Source: Candidatus Omnitrophota bacterium
GTDB lineage: Bacteria; Omnitrophota; Omnitrophia; Omnitrophales; Aquincolibacteriaceae
Direction of reading: 5' to 3'
DNA length: 7,295 nt
Assembly (NCBI GenBank): GCA_023247135.1
Contig: JAHFHB010000093.1
Span: forward strand, 1 to 7,295
A program made the translations under genes and the position numbers. Under the pieces are notes generated by a model, which saw only the letters and a list, made by a program, of their open reading frames with translations, was not told where the DNA came from and made no database searches. Below, in pieces: positions 5,796-7,295 of this stretch. Positions within the stretch are counted from its first letter, which is position 1, and each line of letters begins with the position of its first letter.

Positions 5796-7295
5796 TTATG
5801 CGGCGATGCCGATGGAGTACCCGGACAGCCAGCGAGCTCCCAGGTCAGCCAGAAGCCGGCTCACCACCCAGAAATCTCCTCTTCTATAGAAGGCTCCGCT
5901 AAAAACCTGTTGATTGGGGTCATAAGCCAAAGCAGCGGCAAGCGCGCCGGACTTGCGGCCCGTTTTGAAAAAAACCATGCCTGCGGGTCTGCCCTGACCA
6001 AAGCGTTTCTGGATATCAAACGCAAACGTGGAAAGATGCAAAGTCGTCCGCGCAGACTCGGGCTCACTGGTAAAACGGGCCGGCAGTGCCGATTGCCAAA
6101 TGACATTGGCCAGTCCCTTGAACGCTTGCTTCAATTCGAGATAGCGCGTGCTTTGAGTATCCGTCCGGTAAATAATAAACTTTGTGTCAGGATGTTCTGC
6201 CGCCGTTTTCACAAAATCCTTCAGGCGCTCCCCCTTGAAATTCTTCTCAAGGTCACGGTAATCGAGAAGCGCTCGCTGAAACACACTGCGGCTCATGGCC
6301 GTTTCAAAATCAAAAAAGGGCGCGGAATTTTTATTACGAACTTCCGACCGCGTCAACGATGAGGGGTGCCAATACAAATCACGTCCTGGCCCCGCCGCAG
6401 CCTGAAAATCCATTTGCTTCAGCATCGCACGAATTTTCTTCACCGGCACAAGCGGATGTCTCACCGCAAGAGCTTTAACACTGATGTAAGGCGTCGTCTG
6501 CCGGTCAATGAAATCCTGAAGTGCGCGCCCCAAGGCATCCAATGGTGCTATCGCAAGCTCCTGCGTTTTCGTAACCGGAGCCGGAGTTCTTTGTTTCTTA
6601 GGTGCTGATTTTACTTCGGCCTTCACTTTGCGGGGTTCTGTGGCAGACACACGAGGTGGATGCCGCCGCCCGACCTCAGCGCTTTTGAGCGCTCTGGGGT
6701 AGTCCGCGTCATTTACAAGTCCAGGCACGGCCATACGCAACACCTCTCCAATGCTTCCCTGACGGCTGACAAAATTAACCTTGGTCCGTTTCTGAAAGTA
6801 ACTACGCATGCCCCCGCGCTCAATAAAAAATGAGGTCTGCCCGTTCCCAATGTATTCTTGATTACTTTGCGAGACGTAAAGCTTCACGTGCGTCCGGTAT
6901 AGTTTGGCCATTTCCTCAATGTCGCTGCGCTGCCGAGCCGCCTGAAAACCCGGAATCGTGTCTAAAGCCATGAGAGCATGACGAATCACGTTCTCTTTCT
7001 GATTCCAGTAATTACCTTCGACCTCAAGCGGACTTAAAGCTCCAGCCTCGGTTGCATGGATCAATGCGGGGATCGCAAAACGTACAAACTGGGCAGGCCG
7101 GCTCGTTTTACCCCCGAAATAACTTTGTGCCGTGGTCATCAACCCCCGCAGACCTTGCTCATAAAAAAAAGCTGACTGGCCTGTAATCATCTTCTGATAT
7201 TTCGCGCCTGTCTTGGGGTTCGTTGCAAGGTAGAATGGCGCATCTGGCGCACTGGGTTTGTAATTCAATACGCGGGTTCTGTAAAGGCGAGCCAT
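5796..7295 (-). CDS. Large multidomain protein with duplicated N-terminal unit, unknown; probably continues past the window
   Basis: 499 residues visible, not recognised. Two related units occur: residues 1-80 and 129-194, sharing MA[RK]LYRT[RH]V, GQ[ST][AS]FF[YI]E[QR]G[LM]R and [RM]A[IV]P[AG]L. Between them a W97-N-Q-K-E-N-V segment leads to IPGFQAAR and RSDIEEMAKLYRT. Residues 205-245 form a lysine-, arginine- and proline-rich linker. Residues 252-310 look like a winged helix: helix ALGRALQDFIDRQ, helix-turn-helix around VKALAVRHPLV-PVKKIRAMLKQ, then a Gly-rich turn and LYWHP. The C-terminal part (330-499) begins with helices, includes the probable strand KFIIYRTD (372-379), and has a serine-, glycine- and aromatic-rich end. 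There is no signal peptide or membrane segment. A cytoplasmic nucleic-acid-binding role is a guess from the winged-helix-like part. The ATG at the very edge (7295) matches an internal Met of unit 2, so the true start is probably further upstream. Confidence 0.75.
   Translation of the reverse strand: MARLYRTRVLNYKPSAPDAPFYLATNPKTGAKYQKMITGQSAFFYEQGLRGLMTTAQSYFGGKTSRPAQFVRFAIPALIHATEAGALSPLEVEGNYWNQKENVIRHALMALDTIPGFQAARQRSDIEEMAKLYRTHVKLYVSQSNQEYIGNGQTSFFIERGGMRSYFQKRTKVNFVSRQGSIGEVLRMAVPGLVNDADYPRALKSAEVGRRHPPRVSATEPRKVKAEVKSAPKKQRTPAPVTKTQELAIAPLDALGRALQDFIDRQTTPYISVKALAVRHPLVPVKKIRAMLKQMDFQAAAGPGRDLYWHPSSLTRSEVRNKNSAPFFDFETAMSRSVFQRALLDYRDLEKNFKGERLKDFVKTAAEHPDTKFIIYRTDTQSTRYLELKQAFKGLANVIWQSALPARFTSEPESARTTLHLSTFAFDIQKRFGQGRPAGMVFFKTGRKSGALAAALAYDPNQQVFSGAFYRRGDFWVVSRLLADLGARWLSGYSIGIAA

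Noticed and set aside
1..7295. CRISPR arrays, insertion sequences, tRNA or rRNA genes, phage or defence genes.
   Set aside because: No regularly spaced repeats, transposase motifs, cloverleaf or rRNA-like sequences were seen; apart from the small repeat at 1905-1945 nothing points to mobile DNA.

Overview
The window is a bacterial chromosome segment read entirely on the minus strand. From right to left it holds the end of a large unrecognised protein, a small secreted protein, and a compact arginine biosynthesis operon in the order argC-argJ-argB-argD-argF. argF runs off the left edge. All long open frames on the plus strand look like shadows of these genes.

Right part (5796-7295): the C-terminal 499 residues of a multidomain protein I cannot name. 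Two diverged copies of one unit (MA[RK]LYRT...GQ[ST].FF.E.G.R...A[IV]P.L) lie in its first 200 residues. They are followed by a basic linker, a winged-helix-like segment and a C-terminal domain. The reading frame probably continues beyond the window. Next comes an AT-rich spacer with several inverted repeats (5660-5795), then a 104-residue protein with an N-terminal signal peptide (5286-5600), then a strong rho-independent terminator (5229-5259).

Left part (1-5220): directly after the terminator is a consensus sigma-70 promoter (TTGACA, 18 bp, TATAAT) that drives the arg operon. argC/argJ overlap by 10 nt. argJ/argB overlap by 17 nt, or are 16 nt apart if the better-supported internal argB start is used. 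argD/argF are 4 nt apart. The one looser junction, argB-argD (78 nt), contains a copy of a widespread small interspersed repeat (CATTGCGAGGAG...GACGAAGCAATCT) that abuts the argD start codon. Together the genes form the cyclic acetyl pathway: ArgB phosphorylates N-acetylglutamate, ArgC reduces it, ArgD transaminates it, ArgJ moves the acetyl group from acetylornithine back to glutamate, and ArgF makes citrulline. ArgB has the C-terminal residues typical of arginine-inhibited kinases, so it is the likely control point.

Organism: the base composition is moderately high in GC, and the signal-peptide protein and sigma-70 promoter are bacterial. The repeat family and the style of the unknown proteins remind me of environmental lineages such as Omnitrophota, but this is a weak impression. 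The operon itself is ordinary. The least explained parts are the duplicated-domain protein, the repeat at argB-argD, and the arg leader with a short arginine-containing reading frame.
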